Source: Acidimicrobiia bacterium (GTDB lineage: Bacteria > Actinomycetota > Acidimicrobiia > Spongiisociales > UBA11373). From it: a stretch of DNA of 64,000 bases. The notes under the pieces are model-generated. The model was not told the origin of the DNA and ran no database searches. It saw only the letters and a program-made list of their open reading frames with translations. The position numbers and the translations under genes were made by a program. The stretch spans positions 27,634-91,633 of the forward strand of contig JAJCYA010000085.1 of the NCBI GenBank assembly GCA_029263095.1. The letters run 5' to 3'. This document shows, one piece after another, positions 17,236 through 27,633 of the stretch. Positions within the stretch are counted from its first letter, which is position 1; each line of letters starts with the position of its first letter.

Positions 17236-17844
17236 ATGACTGAGCTACTTGCCGGCCTTGCTCTCGGCCTCGGAGCCGGCATTGCCCCGGGACCGCTGCT
17301 GACGCTGGTGGTGACGGGCACCCTCGAGCGCGGGTTTGGAGCGGGGCTCCGCGTCGCCATCGCTCCTCTACTCACCGACGCTCCCATTATCGGTCTGACC
17401 GTGGCTCTGGTGAGCAGTGTCTCTGATGGTGTGCTCCGGGTGATGGGGATCACCGGAGGGATCATCGTGGCATCGATGGGGATTTGGACGATCCTCACCA
17501 CTCGCATGGCCCTCGAACCGGCGGAGCTCGATCCCGGACCGGCCGACGTGTGGCGAGGTGTGTTTGCCAACGCCCTCAGCCCCCATCCCTGGATCTTCTG
17601 GATCGGGATCGGTGCACCGCTGCTGGTCACAGCGTGGCGTCGGGCACCCAGCCTCGGCATCGCCTTCCTCGTCGGGTTTTACGCGCTTCTCGTGGGCAGC
17701 AAGATCGCCATCGCCTGGGTAGTTGCCAGGGGCCGTCGCCGCTTGAGCACCGCGTGGCGTGGTCGTCTCGTGGTCATTGGAGGCCTGCTGCTGTCCGGCG
17801 CCGGGATGGTGCTCGTTTGGGAGGCCGCGACCGGGCGCCTCTAG
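17236..17844 (+). CDS. LysE-family transporter
   Basis: A 202-residue membrane protein with about six hydrophobic segments. The N-terminus shows the LysE/RhtB signature (LGLGAGIAPGPLLTLVVTGTLERG), and the mid-section the NALSPHPWIFWIGIGAP segment typical of amino acid exporters. It probably exports an amino acid or small metabolite; the substrate cannot be read from sequence. The uridine kinase gene begins 20 bases after its stop with its own leaderless promoter, so the two are not clearly one operon. Confidence 0.82.
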   Translation: MTELLAGLALGLGAGIAPGPLLTLVVTGTLERGFGAGLRVAIAPLLTDAPIIGLTVALVSSVSDGVLRVMGITGGIIVASMGIWTILTTRMALEPAELDPGPADVWRGVFANALSPHPWIFWIGIGAPLLVTAWRRAPSLGIAFLVGFYALLVGSKIAIAWVVARGRRRLSTAWRGRLVVIGGLLLSGAGMVLVWEAATGRL

Positions 17845-17852
17845 GAGCCCGC

Positions 17853-17858
17853 TACCGT
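17853..17858 (+). promoter_or_regulatory. -10-like element TACCGT, leaderless promoter of udk
   Basis: TACCGT, then CGCCGT, then the ATG at 17865. The six-base gap and the bases CGCCGT just before ATG are identical to the pcrA promoter region. No ribosome-binding site precedes the start. Confidence 0.5.
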
Positions 17859-17864
17859 CGCCGT

Positions 17865-18512
17865 ATGGCCCCCAGCCCACCGACGTGGCCCACGGCAGGA
17901 CCGCTCATCATCGGCATTGGTGGAGGATCGGGTTCGGGCAAGACGACTATCGCTCAGTCCATTGTCGAGGCGATTGGTCACGACGACGTAACGCTCATTC
18001 AGCACGATGCCTACTACCGCGACCAGAGGCATCTCCCGGTGGAGGAGCGCGCCAAGGTCAACTACGACCACCCCGATTCGCTGGAGACCGATCTGCTGGT
18101 GGTCCATCTGGGGGAATTGCTGAATGGGAATGCGATCGATCGTCCTGTGTACGACTTCACCGTGCACAATCGGTCACTCGACACCATCGCAGTCGAGCCA
18201 AAGCCGGCTGTGATAGTCGAAGGAATCTTGGTGCTGTCCGAGCCGACATTGCGAGAGCTAATGGATCTCAAGGTCTACGTGGACACGGACGCTGATCTAC
18301 GCATCGCCCGGCGCTGGGAGCGTGATATCAAAGAACGCGGCCGTAGCTTCGACTCGGTCCGGGATCAGTACTTGACGACGGTGCGGCCGATGCATCTCCA
18401 GTTCGTGGAGCCTTCGAAGCGGTATGCCGACATCGTGATACCGGAGGGATACAACCTCGGTGCGGTCGGCACTGTCATCTCGGCGATTCGCGATGTTCTG
18501 CGCGGTCGGTAG
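17865..18512 (+). CDS. udk: Uridine kinase
   Basis: A 215-residue P-loop kinase that phosphorylates uridine and cytidine in pyrimidine salvage. Walker A is GGGSGSGKTT (18-27). The family segments HDAYYRDQ, NYDHPDSLETD, RPVYDFTVHNR and VIVEGILVL follow, then the lid arginines (RIARRWERDIKERGR). I take the ATG at 17865, preceded by the TACCGT box. The frame stays open far upstream (to 17484) only because it overlaps the LysE gene in another frame. Confidence 0.95.
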   Translation: MAPSPPTWPTAGPLIIGIGGGSGSGKTTIAQSIVEAIGHDDVTLIQHDAYYRDQRHLPVEERAKVNYDHPDSLETDLLVVHLGELLNGNAIDRPVYDFTVHNRSLDTIAVEPKPAVIVEGILVLSEPTLRELMDLKVYVDTDADLRIARRWERDIKERGRSFDSVRDQYLTTVRPMHLQFVEPSKRYADIVIPEGYNLGAVGTVISAIRDVLRGR

Positions 18513-18585
18513 GGATTCTCGATTCAGAAATGGTTTTAGGCTCTGATTCTTCCCAACGCCTGACGCCGAATACCTAAGGAGCGAC

Positions 18586-19788
18586 ATGGCCGACAAGATC
18601 ACAATGGGTTCGGGTGGACTCGAGGTTCCAGACGAACCGATCGTTCCATTCATCGAGGGCGACGGGATCGGCCCCGACATCTGGGCAGCCGCAAACCGGG
18701 TATTCGACGCCGCGGTGGAGAAGGCCTACGGAGGGGCGCGTTCGATTGCCTGGCTAGAGGTGCTCGCAGGTCAGAAGGCTTTCGACGAAACCGGGGAGTG
18801 GCTGCCCAGTGACACTCTCCAGACCCTCGATTCCCACCTCGTTGGGATCAAGGGACCGCTCACGACACCGGTGGGTGGTGGGATCCGCAGCCTGAACGTC
18901 GCGATCCGGCAGATCATGGACCTCTATGCCTGCGTTCGGCCGGTGCGCTGGTACCGGGGCGTTCCGTCCCCGGTGAAACACCCGGAGAAGATCGACATGG
19001 TGATCTACCGCGAGAATACCGAGGACGTCTACGCCGGCAAGGAACTGCTCGCCGGGAGTGCCGAGGCGAGGCGACTGATCGAGTTTCTCGAGGGAGAGTT
19101 TGGTTGGGAGATCAGACAGGACAGTGGCATCGGTATCAAGCCGATTTCAGAAACTGGATCAAAGCGGCTCATCCGGGCGGCGATCTCGTTTGCCCTTGAG
19201 AACGATCGCCGCAACGTCACCTTGGTACACAAGGGCAACATCATGAAGTTCACCGAGGGGGCATTTCGCGAGTGGGGCTATGAGTTGGCGAGGGAGGAGT
19301 TCGGCGATCGAACGGTGTCCTGGGAGGACAGTGGTGGCGATCCCGGCGACCGGATGCTCATCCAAGATGTCATCGCCGATGCCTTCCTGCAGCAGATCCT
19401 CACCAGGGCCGCCAACTACGACGTGATCGCCACGATGAACCTGAACGGCGACTACATAAGTGACGCGCTGGCAGCTCAGGTTGGAGGGATCGGAATCGCC
19501 CCGGGAGGGAATATCAACTACGACACCGGCCATGCCATCTTTGAGGCGACCCATGGAACGGCGCCCAAATATGCGGGCCAGGACAAGGTGAATCCGGGCT
19601 CTGTGACGCTGAGCGGTGGGCTGATGCTGCGCTACATGGGGTGGAACGAGGCGGCCGATCTGATCGAGTCCGCCATCGAGTCCGCGATCGGAGATCGGAT
19701 CGTCACGTACGACTTTGCTCGGCTCATGGATGGGGCGACTGAGGTCAAGACGAGCGAGTTCGCAGACGCCGTCATCGAACGAATGTGA
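18586..19788 (+). CDS. icd: Isocitrate dehydrogenase (NADP)
   Basis: A 400-residue TCA-cycle enzyme that oxidises isocitrate to 2-oxoglutarate. Signatures are [42 protein letters not shown], and the metal/substrate segment NLNGDYISD. The dinucleotide loop [20 protein letters not shown] fits the E. coli-type (homodimeric type I) enzyme. AAGGAG stands 6 bases before the ATG. mdh follows about 140 bases later. Confidence 0.95.
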   Translation: MADKITMGSGGLEVPDEPIVPFIEGDGIGPDIWAAANRVFDAAVEKAYGGARSIAWLEVLAGQKAFDETGEWLPSDTLQTLDSHLVGIKGPLTTPVGGGIRSLNVAIRQIMDLYACVRPVRWYRGVPSPVKHPEKIDMVIYRENTEDVYAGKELLAGSAEARRLIEFLEGEFGWEIRQDSGIGIKPISETGSKRLIRAAISFALENDRRNVTLVHKGNIMKFTEGAFREWGYELAREEFGDRTVSWEDSGGDPGDRMLIQDVIADAFLQQILTRAANYDVIATMNLNGDYISDALAAQVGGIGIAPGGNINYDTGHAIFEATHGTAPKYAGQDKVNPGSVTLSGGLMLRYMGWNEAADLIESAIESAIGDRIVTYDFARLMDGATEVKTSEFADAVIERM

Positions 19789-19926
19789 CAGGCATTCGAT
19801 AGATCTCCGTTTGCCGGGAGCGGTCCCTGTCGAGCCCAATCGGAGATCTGAGACTGGAGACCTTCTCCCCTGATTGCAGGCCCGTGTGAGAACTACCCTG
19901 ACCCAGGTCACCCCTCAGGAGGCAGA

Positions 19927-20865
19927 ATGAGCAAGATCACCGTCGTCGGCGCCGGCAAGTACGGATCAACCACCGTTCAGCGACTCGCTGAGGCGGATCT
20001 CGTCGATGAGATTGTGATGACCGATATCGTCGAGGGTCTCCCTCAGGGCCTGGCGCTCGACATGAACCAATCCCGATCCGTGGAGAGGTACCGGACCAAG
20101 GTCGTAGGAACCAACGACTATGGCGATGCGGCCGGCAGTGACGTCGTCGTGATCACCGCAGGGCTTCCCCGCAAGCCCGGTATGAGCCGCATGGGTCTTC
20201 TTGAGGTGAACGCCAAGATCGTCAAGCAGGTAACAGGGGAGATCGCTGCGGGGTCACCTGATGCGGTCCTCATCGTGGTGACCAATCCGCTCGATCACAT
20301 GACGACGTTGGCTGCGGAGGTATCCGGCTTCCCAAAGGGGAGGGTGATGGGGCAGGCCGGGAACCTCGATACTGCTCGGTTCATCCATTTCATTTCCGAG
20401 AAGACCGGTGCCGACATTCTCGATGTCGAGGCCCTAACGCTCGGCAGCCATGGGGCAACGATGGTTCCCGTTCCTTCCCAATGCCGCGTGGGAGGCAGGC
20501 CACTCACCGAGGTTCTCGACGGCAATGAAATCGAAGAGCTGGTGAGCCGTACCCGACAGGGCGGCGCCGAGATCGTCGGCCTGCTCAAGACCGGCAGCGC
20601 CTACTACGCGCCTTCCGCTGCGGCAGCCAAGATGGTGCGGGCGGTGCTCGAAGACAGTGGAGAGCAGATGCCGGTTTGCGCCTGGACCGGAGGCGAGTAC
20701 GGGATCTCGGACGTCTACCTCGGAGTACCGGCCAAGGTCGGAGCCGGTGGGGTCACCGAGATCATCGAAATGGATCTGACCGACGACGAACTTGCTGCTC
20801 TTGGTGAGGCAGCATCGGCGGTAAAGGAGAAGGTCGACGAGCTGCACTCGCTCGACCTCGGATAG
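19927..20865 (+). CDS. mdh: Malate dehydrogenase (LDH-like type)
   Basis: A 312-residue NAD-dependent enzyme that interconverts malate and oxaloacetate. The Rossmann motif is VGAGKYGSTTVQRL, with acidic D33 (MTDI) at the strand end favouring NAD. Catalytic and substrate residues sit in GLPRKPGMSR, VTNPLDHMT, GQAGNLDTARF and LGSHGATMVP (proton-relay His). The active-site loop Arg-rich segment indicates malate and not lactate. CAGGAGG precedes the ATG. It ends 17 bases from a convergent membrane-protein gene. Confidence 0.95.
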   Translation: MSKITVVGAGKYGSTTVQRLAEADLVDEIVMTDIVEGLPQGLALDMNQSRSVERYRTKVVGTNDYGDAAGSDVVVITAGLPRKPGMSRMGLLEVNAKIVKQVTGEIAAGSPDAVLIVVTNPLDHMTTLAAEVSGFPKGRVMGQAGNLDTARFIHFISEKTGADILDVEALTLGSHGATMVPVPSQCRVGGRPLTEVLDGNEIEELVSRTRQGGAEIVGLLKTGSAYYAPSAAAAKMVRAVLEDSGEQMPVCAWTGGEYGISDVYLGVPAKVGAGGVTEIIEMDLTDDELAALGEAASAVKEKVDELHSLDLG

Positions 20866-20882
20866 GAGGGACTCGGCTGTGG

Positions 20883-21761
20883 TCAGCCGGTGACCGAAAG
20901 CTGAGCTTCGGATTCCCGAGCGGCCTCTTGCTGCTTGTGGGCGCGATCGACGGCGATGATCTCGTCGCGACGGCTTGCCCACATGCCGACCGCGCCGACG
21001 AATGCGACGAGACCGCCGAACCAGGCCAACAGGATGCCCGATGTTATTTGTAGGTTCTTCACATCTGAGCTGATCCCATTGAGATCGAATTGAGCACGGT
21101 CGAGCGTTACTCGCAGCGAGGCCGACATCGTCATCGACATCACCCAGATGGCCACGATTCCGTTGATCACCATCCGCCACCCGGCCAGGGCCGCCGGGGG
21201 TCGGAATAGGGCGAGTGCTCCGATGCTGACGCCGGCCACCGCGATCAAGACCCAGAACGGTTGTTCGTTCTGGAGCAGCGGCCCGACGACCGCAAAGAGC
21301 ATGACTAGAAACCCTGCCAGCCAGATTCCCATTCGGGCGGCTCGCCGCCGTTTGGTCCACGCCTCGGGGATGAAGTCTTCGAGCAACGATCTGGCAACCA
21401 CGGCACCTACACCTGCGAGGAAGATGTGGACTATGAAGGGTGCTTTCACGTCCTTGGCATCGGTGAGGATGGAAGCAAGCACTCCGAAACCAACGAGGAC
21501 GATGACAGCGATGATCGAGTGCACCAGCGTCTCCTTGAGGATTCCGTAGGAGAGCAGAATCGCGAGGATGGCAATCACGACCGCGCCTACCGCGATCACG
21601 AGTCCCTGCGCCAGTTCGTAGCCGCGCATCGACCAAGGATCGATGAGGAATCGATAGGTGGGTTCGACCCGGACGTACTCCCAAGCGATCGATTGGGCCA
21701 TGATGGCCATGCCGAGGACGGTCAGCACGAGCGGCCGGTTTTTTAGGAACTTCCTCACCAT
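20883..21761 (-). CDS. Polytopic membrane protein, function unknown
   Basis: A 292-residue protein with about seven hydrophobic helices and a charged cytoplasmic C-terminal tail (SRRDEIIAVDRAHKQQEAARESE). The ATG at 21761 has GGGGAG upstream. I recognise no catalytic motif or transporter signature. It is flanked by mdh (convergent) and by the HU gene (divergent, about 215 bases away). A role cannot be assigned. Confidence 0.7.
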   Translation of the reverse strand: MVRKFLKNRPLVLTVLGMAIMAQSIAWEYVRVEPTYRFLIDPWSMRGYELAQGLVIAVGAVVIAILAILLSYGILKETLVHSIIAVIVLVGFGVLASILTDAKDVKAPFIVHIFLAGVGAVVARSLLEDFIPEAWTKRRRAARMGIWLAGFLVMLFAVVGPLLQNEQPFWVLIAVAGVSIGALALFRPPAALAGWRMVINGIVAIWVMSMTMSASLRVTLDRAQFDLNGISSDVKNLQITSGILLAWFGGLVAFVGAVGMWASRRDEIIAVDRAHKQQEAARESEAQLSVTG

Positions 21762-21977
21762 CTGCTCCCCGGAGGTCGATGCGGCGCCACTCTACACACG
21801 GGGCGGGAGGTCAGTCTGGGTGTTGCTGGCGGGGAGCGCATCTCCGGCTTCGTCTGGGCCGTGCGCAAGACCGGATTCGTTGAGTTTCAACGGTTATTTT
21901 CTCGAATGTGTAGCAAAACCCCCAATAGGCTTGCTAGAGTTACATGACTGTCATTTCCTCGAGGAGGAGCGGAAGGT

Positions 21978-22250
21978 ATGAACAAGACTGAGCTCGCCGA
22001 AGCCGTAAGCGCTTCGTTCGGCGGCAACAAGACGATGGGCGCTGCTGCCCTCGACGCCGTGTTTGGGGCACTCACCGAAGCCCTCGCCGGCGGCAAGAAG
22101 GTTCAGGTCACTGGTTTCGGGACCTTCGAGGTACGGCACCGTGAGGCCCGTATGGGCCGCAACCCTCGCACTGGAGAGCCCGTGCAGATCAAGGCCAGCA
22201 ACGCACCGGCGTTCAAGGCAGGCAAGGCTCTCAAGGAAGCCGTCAACTAG
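21978..22250 (+). CDS. hup: HU-family nucleoid DNA-binding protein
   Basis: A 90-residue histone-like protein that bends and compacts DNA. It has the HU core pattern (MNKTELAEAVS, VTGFGTFEVR) and the beta-arm signature RMGRNPRTGEPVQI with the conserved proline that intercalates into DNA. It lacks the long Lys/Ala/Pro tail seen in many actinobacterial HupB proteins. GGAGGAGCGGAAGG precedes the ATG. A strong terminator follows. Confidence 0.96.
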   Translation: MNKTELAEAVSASFGGNKTMGAAALDAVFGALTEALAGGKKVQVTGFGTFEVRHREARMGRNPRTGEPVQIKASNAPAFKAGKALKEAVN

Positions 22251-22297
22251 GACACTTCTGAGCAAGGAATAGCGAACCAGCGGATTCGCTGGACGCA

Positions 22298-22329
22298 AAC
22301 GACGGGCGCCCGCAGGGGCGCCCGTCGTT
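22298..22329 (+). terminator. Rho-independent terminator of hup
   Basis: AACGACGGGCGCCC (22298-22311) pairs with GGGCGCCCGTCGTT (22316-22329) around a GCAG loop and is followed by a T-rich tract (TGTTGTTCT). A smaller hairpin (CCAGCG-GATT-CGCTGG, 22277-22292) precedes it. The converging SCP2 gene begins just beyond. Confidence 0.9.
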
Positions 22330-22350
22330 GTTGTTCTACTTCTGAGTCGA

Positions 22351-22797
22351 TCAGTATTCGACGTCGAGACCGGATGCAGCTTCAGCGAACTGCGTGAGCA
22401 TCGCCTGATTCATCATGAGCTTGGCCATGTTGCCTGTGACCTTTAGCTTGCCTGTCATGAAGGCCATCTGGGTATTGAGATCACCCTTGCTGATGGTGGT
22501 GGCTGTCTCGTAGTCGTTGGTGATGGTGGCGTCCGGATCCTCGGCGTCACCGGCGACTGCTTGGGCTGCACCATCGCCGACGGAGACGTAATAGCGGCTC
22601 TCCGTGCCTTCCGGCGCATCTGTGATCTCGAACTGGAGCGTGAGATCCACGTTGGCGATCGCACTCTTGAAGCCGTCGTGTCCGTTCACCGTCTCGGTGA
22701 GGGCCGACAGCCAATCCTTGGTGAGGAACTGGGCCAAGACCTGTCCTTTCTCGTCCTTGATCAGAGGATACCGGCTCTGTGAGGTCGATTGAGTCAT
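22351..22797 (-). CDS. SCP2 sterol-carrier-domain protein
   Basis: A 148-residue protein whose C-terminal 110 residues match the SCP2 lipid-binding fold: an LTLQFEITD strand, then DPDATITNDYETATTISKGDLN and MAFMTGKLKVTGNMAKLM. Such proteins bind sterols, fatty acids or acyl-CoAs and are numerous in lipid-degrading actinobacteria. AGGCGAG precedes the ATG. No neighbour hints at a specific ligand. Confidence 0.88.
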   Translation of the reverse strand: MTQSTSQSRYPLIKDEKGQVLAQFLTKDWLSALTETVNGHDGFKSAIANVDLTLQFEITDAPEGTESRYYVSVGDGAAQAVAGDAEDPDATITNDYETATTISKGDLNTQMAFMTGKLKVTGNMAKLMMNQAMLTQFAEAASGLDVEY

Positions 22798-22915
22798 GGA
22801 CTCGCCTCAATCGCCAACCGACCTTGCCGACGTGGACTGTCGTCGCCGCACCGACGTCCTGTCTGTCGAGCGGGTTCTCTCCACGATCTGAGGCGCGGCC
22901 TTGTCTACTAGGCGT

Positions 22916-23791
22916 CTAGCTGAGTCCGGCGACGCTCATGGCCTGACGGACCAGGCGTTTCACGTCCGGCGCTGGCGAGACGAGGGGAGAGCGGCAGTAG
23001 CCGGGTGAGAAACCGGCGCGTCCTGCCGCGTACTTCACTGCTGGGATGCCGTATCGCTCGACGGCGGTCGACAAGGTCGAAAGGGTCGATTGAAGTGGCT
23101 CGGCAGCGCGTGCAGAACGACGGGCGGCGATGACCGTGTCGTCAACCAATCGTGGCGCGTAGTTGGCGCTGGCGGTGATGGCACCGTGGGCTCCAACGCC
23201 GATCGACAGACTGACTGCGGCTGTTGCCCCTGCAAACAGTGCGAAATCGGCGGGTGTCGCCTTCACCAGGCGCGATGCCCTGATGGGATCGCCACCGGAG
23301 TCCTTCATTCCGGCTACCCCGGCGTGGCGAGAGAGCGTGGCCGCACTCTCCTCTGCAAGTTCGACTCCGGTCACCTTCGGCACCGAGTAGAGGAGGACCG
23401 GGATCGGGGCTGCTTCGACCACATCTGTGAAGAACAACTCTATGAGATCGGGCCTGTAACGAACGAGAGTGGTGGGCGTCGTCACGAGTACAGCGTCGGC
23501 GCCACCATCAGATGCTTCCTGCATGGCCGCGGTGGCGGTGCGTACGGTCTCGGCGTGGACTCCACACAGGATGAATGAGCGTGGAGCTGCACCACGGGCT
23601 GTCGTGACGAGGCTGCGGCGTTCTCCCGGCTCGAGATACGGGCCTTCCCCGGTACTACCGGCAACGAGCTTCCCCCGTATCCCGAGATCCCACATTCGTG
23701 CTGCATTCTGAGCGTGTGCCGCCAGGTTGAGTTCGCCGGAGCGGGTGAATGGGGTGATCAGTGCCGGCATGGTGCGGGGGAGGGAACGCAT
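22916..23791 (-). CDS. DapA-family class I aldolase/lyase
   Basis: A 291-residue (beta/alpha)8 enzyme of the dihydrodipicolinate synthase / N-acetylneuraminate lyase family. Visible are GSTGEG (45-50), the tyrosine Y135 in LLYSVPKVT (usually YNxP) and the Schiff-base lysine K163 in AGMKDSGGD. GSTGEG and the lone gene without lysine-pathway neighbours suggest a 2-keto-acid aldolase or dehydratase and not the dedicated DapA, but the substrate is not determined. The ATG is preceded by TACGCT at leaderless spacing. Confidence 0.82.
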   Translation of the reverse strand: MRSLPRTMPALITPFTRSGELNLAAHAQNAARMWDLGIRGKLVAGSTGEGPYLEPGERRSLVTTARGAAPRSFILCGVHAETVRTATAAMQEASDGGADAVLVTTPTTLVRYRPDLIELFFTDVVEAAPIPVLLYSVPKVTGVELAEESAATLSRHAGVAGMKDSGGDPIRASRLVKATPADFALFAGATAAVSLSIGVGAHGAITASANYAPRLVDDTVIAARRSARAAEPLQSTLSTLSTAVERYGIPAVKYAAGRAGFSPGYCRSPLVSPAPDVKRLVRQAMSVAGLS

Positions 23792-23797
23792 GTTGCC

Positions 23798-23803
23798 AGC
23801 GTA
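23798..23803 (-). promoter_or_regulatory. -10 element TACGCT, leaderless promoter of the DapA-family gene
   Basis: On the minus strand TACGCT is followed by six bases (GGCAAC) and the ATG at 23791. There is no ribosome-binding site between them. Confidence 0.5.
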
Positions 23804-23927
23804 TTCGTCGGTGGGAGCCTGAGGCCAACGCGTGCGTTCTAGTGTGGACCAAGGGTCCTTTGGATCTTGGCCGCGCGTCTAGCGACGCGCGAGAATGCGA
23901 GACAGAAGGCTGACAAGGAGATGGTCA

Positions 23928-24653
23928 GTGACGACCACTGAGGAGGCGCCGGTGCGGCGCCGCTATCCATGGCCGATCGAGTTCTACCGATCGGCGGTCG
24001 GGAAGAAGTGGGTGATGGCGCTGACGGGTGTCGCGCTCCTCGGCTACATCGTGGCCCACATGATCGGCAACCTCAAGCTCTACTTCGGGGCTGAGGAGAT
24101 CAACCACTACGGCGAGGCACTGCGCGACTTGGGGGGCAATCTGGCTCCCCGCACCCACATTCTCTGGGCGTTGCGGATTGGGCTGCTTGGTGCGGCCCTG
24201 CTTCACGTGCATGCGGCGTACAGCCTCACCTACACCAACTGGAAGGCCCGCGGTGGCCGCTACCGGGAGCGGGACTACATCGCAGTGACGTACGCCAGCA
24301 ACACGATGCGCCTCACCGGCACGGTGGTGCTGTTGTTCGTCTTCTTCCATCTGGCTGATCTCACTTGGGGTGCCGCTCCGGCGGCACCGGAGGAGTTCTT
24401 CCGGGGCGACGTCTACTCGAATCTGGTCGCGAGTTTTGAGCGTCTTCCGGTTGCGATCTTTTACGTAATCGCCAACCTTGCGCTGGCGGTGCACATCTTC
24501 CATGGCACCTGGAGTCTTTTTCAGAGCCTCGGCTACAGCCACCCGCGATTCAACATTTGGCGCAAGCGGCTCGCCGCCGGTCTGACTGCGGCGGTCGTGC
24601 TCATCAACTTGTCATTCCCGATTGCGGTGCAAACCGGAATCCTCAAGATCTGA
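23928..24653 (+). CDS. sdhC: Succinate dehydrogenase cytochrome b subunit (B-type)
   Basis: About 241 residues from a GTG at 23928 with AAGGAG just upstream. It is a five-helix haem-b anchor of a type B succinate:menaquinone oxidoreductase. Helices carry the expected histidines ([44 protein letters not shown]). Genes sdhC-sdhA-sdhB are packed together and there is no sdhD, as expected for type B. It anchors SdhA and SdhB to the inner face of the membrane. Confidence 0.93.
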   Translation: MTTTEEAPVRRRYPWPIEFYRSAVGKKWVMALTGVALLGYIVAHMIGNLKLYFGAEEINHYGEALRDLGGNLAPRTHILWALRIGLLGAALLHVHAAYSLTYTNWKARGGRYRERDYIAVTYASNTMRLTGTVVLLFVFFHLADLTWGAAPAAPEEFFRGDVYSNLVASFERLPVAIFYVIANLALAVHIFHGTWSLFQSLGYSHPRFNIWRKRLAAGLTAAVVLINLSFPIAVQTGILKI

Positions 24654-24666
24654 CCCGGAGGTACGA

Positions 24667-26583
24667 ATGCAACTGGATGCAAAGATCCCCGAGGGTCCCC
24701 TGGCCGAGAAGTGGGATGCCCACCGGTTCTCGATCCCGCTCGTCGCGCCTTCGAACCGTCGCAAGTTCGAGGTGATCGTCGTCGGGACCGGTCTGGCCGG
24801 TGCCGGTGCGGCCGCGACAATGGGTGAGCTCGGGTACCGGGTGAAGACCTTCACCTATCACGACAGCAACCGCCGTGCCCACAGCATCGCTGCTCAGGGA
24901 GGCATCAATGCCTCCAAGAATTACCGCAATGATGGCGACAGCGACTACCGGCTCTTCTACGACACGATCAAGGGCGGGGACTACAGGTCGCGTGAGGCGA
25001 ACACCTATCGTCTCGCCCAGGTCAGTGGCGAGATCATTGATCAAGCGACGGCTCAAGGCGTCCCATTCGGTAGGGAGTACGGGGGTCTGCTTGGCAACCG
25101 CTCGTTCGGTGGTGCTCAAGTGTCGCGTACCTTCTATGCCAGGGGCCAGACGGGTCAGCAGCTTCTGCTGGGGGCCTATCAGGCATTGGCGCGCCAGATC
25201 AAGGCCGGCAGTGTGAAGGCATACAACCGGTGCGAGATGCTTGACATCGTGGTTGACGACGGACGCGCCGTCGGAGTCGTGGTACGTGACATGCTCACCG
25301 GCGAGATCAGCTCGCACAGCGCACATGCTGTGGTGCTTGCTACCGGCGGATACTCGAATGCGTACTTTCTGTCGACCAACGCCAAAGCGTCGAATGCCAC
25401 CGCGATCTGGCGGGCCCACCGCAAGGGTGCCCTCTTCGCGAACCCGTGCTTTACGCAGATTCACCCCACATGCATTCCGCAGGCGGACGAGTTCCAGTCG
25501 AAGTTGACCCTCATGTCCGAGTCGCTGCGCAATGACGGGCGTATTTGGATTCCCTCCGAGATCGGTGAGACTCGGCCGGCCGGCGATATCCCAGATGATC
25601 AGCGCGATTACTACCTGGAGCGGCGCTACCCGGCATTCGGCAATCTCGTTCCACGCGACGTGGCCTCTCGCGCCGCCAAGAAGGAGGTCGACGCAGACAA
25701 GGGCGTAGGTCCGATGCGCAACGGCGTGTACCTCGATTTTGCCGATGCGATCGGCCGCCTGGGACGCGACACCATCGAGGCGCGGTACGGGAATCTGTTC
25801 GAGATGTACGAGCGGATCACCGACGAGGATCCCTATGAGGTCCCGATGCGGATCTACCCGGCTCCTCACTACACGATGGGCGGTCTTTGGGTCGACTACG
25901 ACCTCATGACGACTATCCCCGGCCTCTATTCGATCGGTGAGGCCAACTTCTCGGATCACGGTGCCAACCGGTTGGGGGCGAGCGCCCTCATGCAAGGACT
26001 CGCCGACGGGTACTTCATACTCCCCAACACGATTGCCGCCTACCTGTCGCAGTACCTCGGTACCGATCCGATTTCAACGAGCGAGCTGGCTTTTACGCGG
26101 GTGGAAGCGGACGTCGCCGGCCGCACGGAGCGACTGCTGGGTGTCAACGGCTCACGCACGGTCGACTGGTTCCACCGTGAGCTGGGCAAGATCGTGTGGG
26201 AACACTGTGGGATGGCACGGAGCGCCGAAGGTCTGACGAAGGCGCTTGCTGAAATCCCGGCGCTCAAGGAGGAATTCTTTGCCGACGTGAGGATCGTCGG
26301 AGATGGTGACTCCCTGAACCAGACGCTGGAGAAGGCCGGTCGGGTCGCCGACTACTTCGACCTCGCTGAACTCATGTGCCGCGACGCCTTACACCGTGAG
26401 GAATCCAGCGGAGGACACTTCCGTGTCGAACACGTCACCGAAGACGGTGAAGCGAAGCGCAACGACGAGGACTTCAGGTTCGTCTCGGCATGGGGATTCG
26501 AGGGCGACGGTTCAGAACCAAGCCTGACCAAGGAGAATCTCGAGTTCGAGAATGTGGAGCTGAAGACCAGGAGCTACAAGTAA
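24667..26583 (+). CDS. sdhA: Succinate dehydrogenase flavoprotein subunit
   Basis: About 638 residues from the ATG at 24667 (GGAGGTACGA upstream). It carries covalent FAD and oxidises succinate to fumarate. Motifs are the FAD-binding [17 protein letters not shown], the flavin-linking His in [13 protein letters not shown], and the catalytic segments [29 protein letters not shown] and [11 protein letters not shown]. The length fits the B-type subfamily. Its TAA overlaps the sdhB ATG. Confidence 0.96.
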   Translation: MQLDAKIPEGPLAEKWDAHRFSIPLVAPSNRRKFEVIVVGTGLAGAGAAATMGELGYRVKTFTYHDSNRRAHSIAAQGGINASKNYRNDGDSDYRLFYDTIKGGDYRSREANTYRLAQVSGEIIDQATAQGVPFGREYGGLLGNRSFGGAQVSRTFYARGQTGQQLLLGAYQALARQIKAGSVKAYNRCEMLDIVVDDGRAVGVVVRDMLTGEISSHSAHAVVLATGGYSNAYFLSTNAKASNATAIWRAHRKGALFANPCFTQIHPTCIPQADEFQSKLTLMSESLRNDGRIWIPSEIGETRPAGDIPDDQRDYYLERRYPAFGNLVPRDVASRAAKKEVDADKGVGPMRNGVYLDFADAIGRLGRDTIEARYGNLFEMYERITDEDPYEVPMRIYPAPHYTMGGLWVDYDLMTTIPGLYSIGEANFSDHGANRLGASALMQGLADGYFILPNTIAAYLSQYLGTDPISTSELAFTRVEADVAGRTERLLGVNGSRTVDWFHRELGKIVWEHCGMARSAEGLTKALAEIPALKEEFFADVRIVGDGDSLNQTLEKAGRVADYFDLAELMCRDALHREESSGGHFRVEHVTEDGEAKRNDEDFRFVSAWGFEGDGSEPSLTKENLEFENVELKTRSYK

Positions 26584-27344
26584 TGGACCTCACACTTCGC
26601 GTCTGGCGTCAGCACGGTCCGAATCAGCCGGGAGCGTTTGAAGAGTACGCCGCTCCCGACATCAGATCGCATGTCTCGTTCTTGGAGATGCTCGATATCG
26701 TCAATGACCGCCTCTCACTCGAGGATCGAGAGCCAATCGCTTTCGAACACGATTGCAGAGAGGGCATCTGCGGTATGTGCGGCGTGATGATCAATGGCCA
26801 GCCTCACGGTCCCCAGCAGGGAACCGCCACCTGTCAACTCCACATGCGGAAGTTCCGAGACGGAGATGTGATCACCATCGAACCGTGGAGAGCGACAGGA
26901 TTCCCTGTGCTCAGGGATCTCGTGGTGGATCGGAGCGCCCTTGATCGGATCATCGAGGCTGGGGGATACATAACTGTCGACACCGGTAGTGCCCCCGACG
27001 CCAACCTTGTGCCGGTTCCACAGGAGGCGGCAGAAGCCTCGATGGACGCTGCTGCATGTATTGGGTGCGGGGCTTGTGTTGCCGCCTGTCCCAACAGCGC
27101 GGCTCAGCTGTTTACGGCCGCCAAGCTGGCCCACCTCAATCTGCTGCCGCAAGGTCAGCCGGAGAGGTTCATGCGGACCGAGGCCATGGTGGACACGATG
27201 GAATCGTTCTTTGGTTCGTGTACCAACCACGCCGAGTGTGAGGAAGCCTGTCCCAAGCAGATCTCGATCGACTTCATAGCGCTCCTCAACCGCGATTACA
27301 TCAAGGCCAAGTGGCGCAACGGGAGGCTTGCCGGACAGCGCTAG
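26583..27344 (+). CDS. sdhB: Succinate dehydrogenase iron-sulfur subunit
   Basis: About 253 residues starting at an ATG that shares a base with the sdhA stop (TAATG). It holds three clusters: the [2Fe-2S] group [15 protein letters not shown] with a following CQL, and [12 protein letters not shown] and [12 protein letters not shown] for the [4Fe-4S] and [3Fe-4S] clusters. It passes electrons from SdhA flavin to the SdhC haems. Transcription probably ends in the 313-base spacer that follows. Confidence 0.95.
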   Translation: MDLTLRVWRQHGPNQPGAFEEYAAPDIRSHVSFLEMLDIVNDRLSLEDREPIAFEHDCREGICGMCGVMINGQPHGPQQGTATCQLHMRKFRDGDVITIEPWRATGFPVLRDLVVDRSALDRIIEAGGYITVDTGSAPDANLVPVPQEAAEASMDAAACIGCGACVAACPNSAAQLFTAAKLAHLNLLPQGQPERFMRTEAMVDTMESFFGSCTNHAECEEACPKQISIDFIALLNRDYIKAKWRNGRLAGQR

Positions 27345-27505
27345 GTCGTTTCTCTCTGCGCGCAATCTCCATATCTGGAGCTGGTCCGGAGATTGGCCGC
27401 CCTGGGGTTCATCGGGTGGCGTCGCGTTCAATCGAGTCCTCTGCGATGGAGGCGTGCTCGCTGCCTCATCCCCGCCCCGTGATGACCTGAATTGGCTACC
27501 TCTTG

Positions 27506-27526
27506 TTGCGCGCGCTCCGCGCGCAA
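27506..27526. repeat. GC-rich hairpin repeat, copy 1
   Basis: TTGCGCGCG (27506-27514) and CGCGCGCAA (27518-27526) form a perfect 9-bp stem with a three-base loop. The same core recurs at 27597-27616, 90 bases further on. It may act as a terminator on either strand or be a small dispersed palindromic element. Confidence 0.75.
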
Positions 27527-27596
27527 CATCTCGATTCCTCTGACCAACCATTGCGGCTCTGAATCCGAGGAGGCCTTGTGCAATAAGCATTTGACG

Positions 27597-27616
27597 TGCG
27601 CGCGCTCCGCGCGCAA
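27597..27616. repeat. GC-rich hairpin repeat, copy 2
   Basis: The second copy of the element at 27506-27526, identical over about 19 bases (TGCGCGCGCTCCGCGCGCA). It ends 18 bases before the whiB palindrome, so it lies in the whiB promoter region. Confidence 0.75.
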
Positions 27617-27633
27617 TAATGACACCGACGTAA

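Noticed and set aside
20434..21684. 416-codon antisense frame across mdh and the membrane-protein gene
   Set aside because: It spans two real genes in other frames, and its product is arginine-rich with no domain.
24643..25995. 450-codon antisense frame inside sdhA
   Set aside because: A shadow of a well-conserved gene; no ribosome site or recognisable motif.
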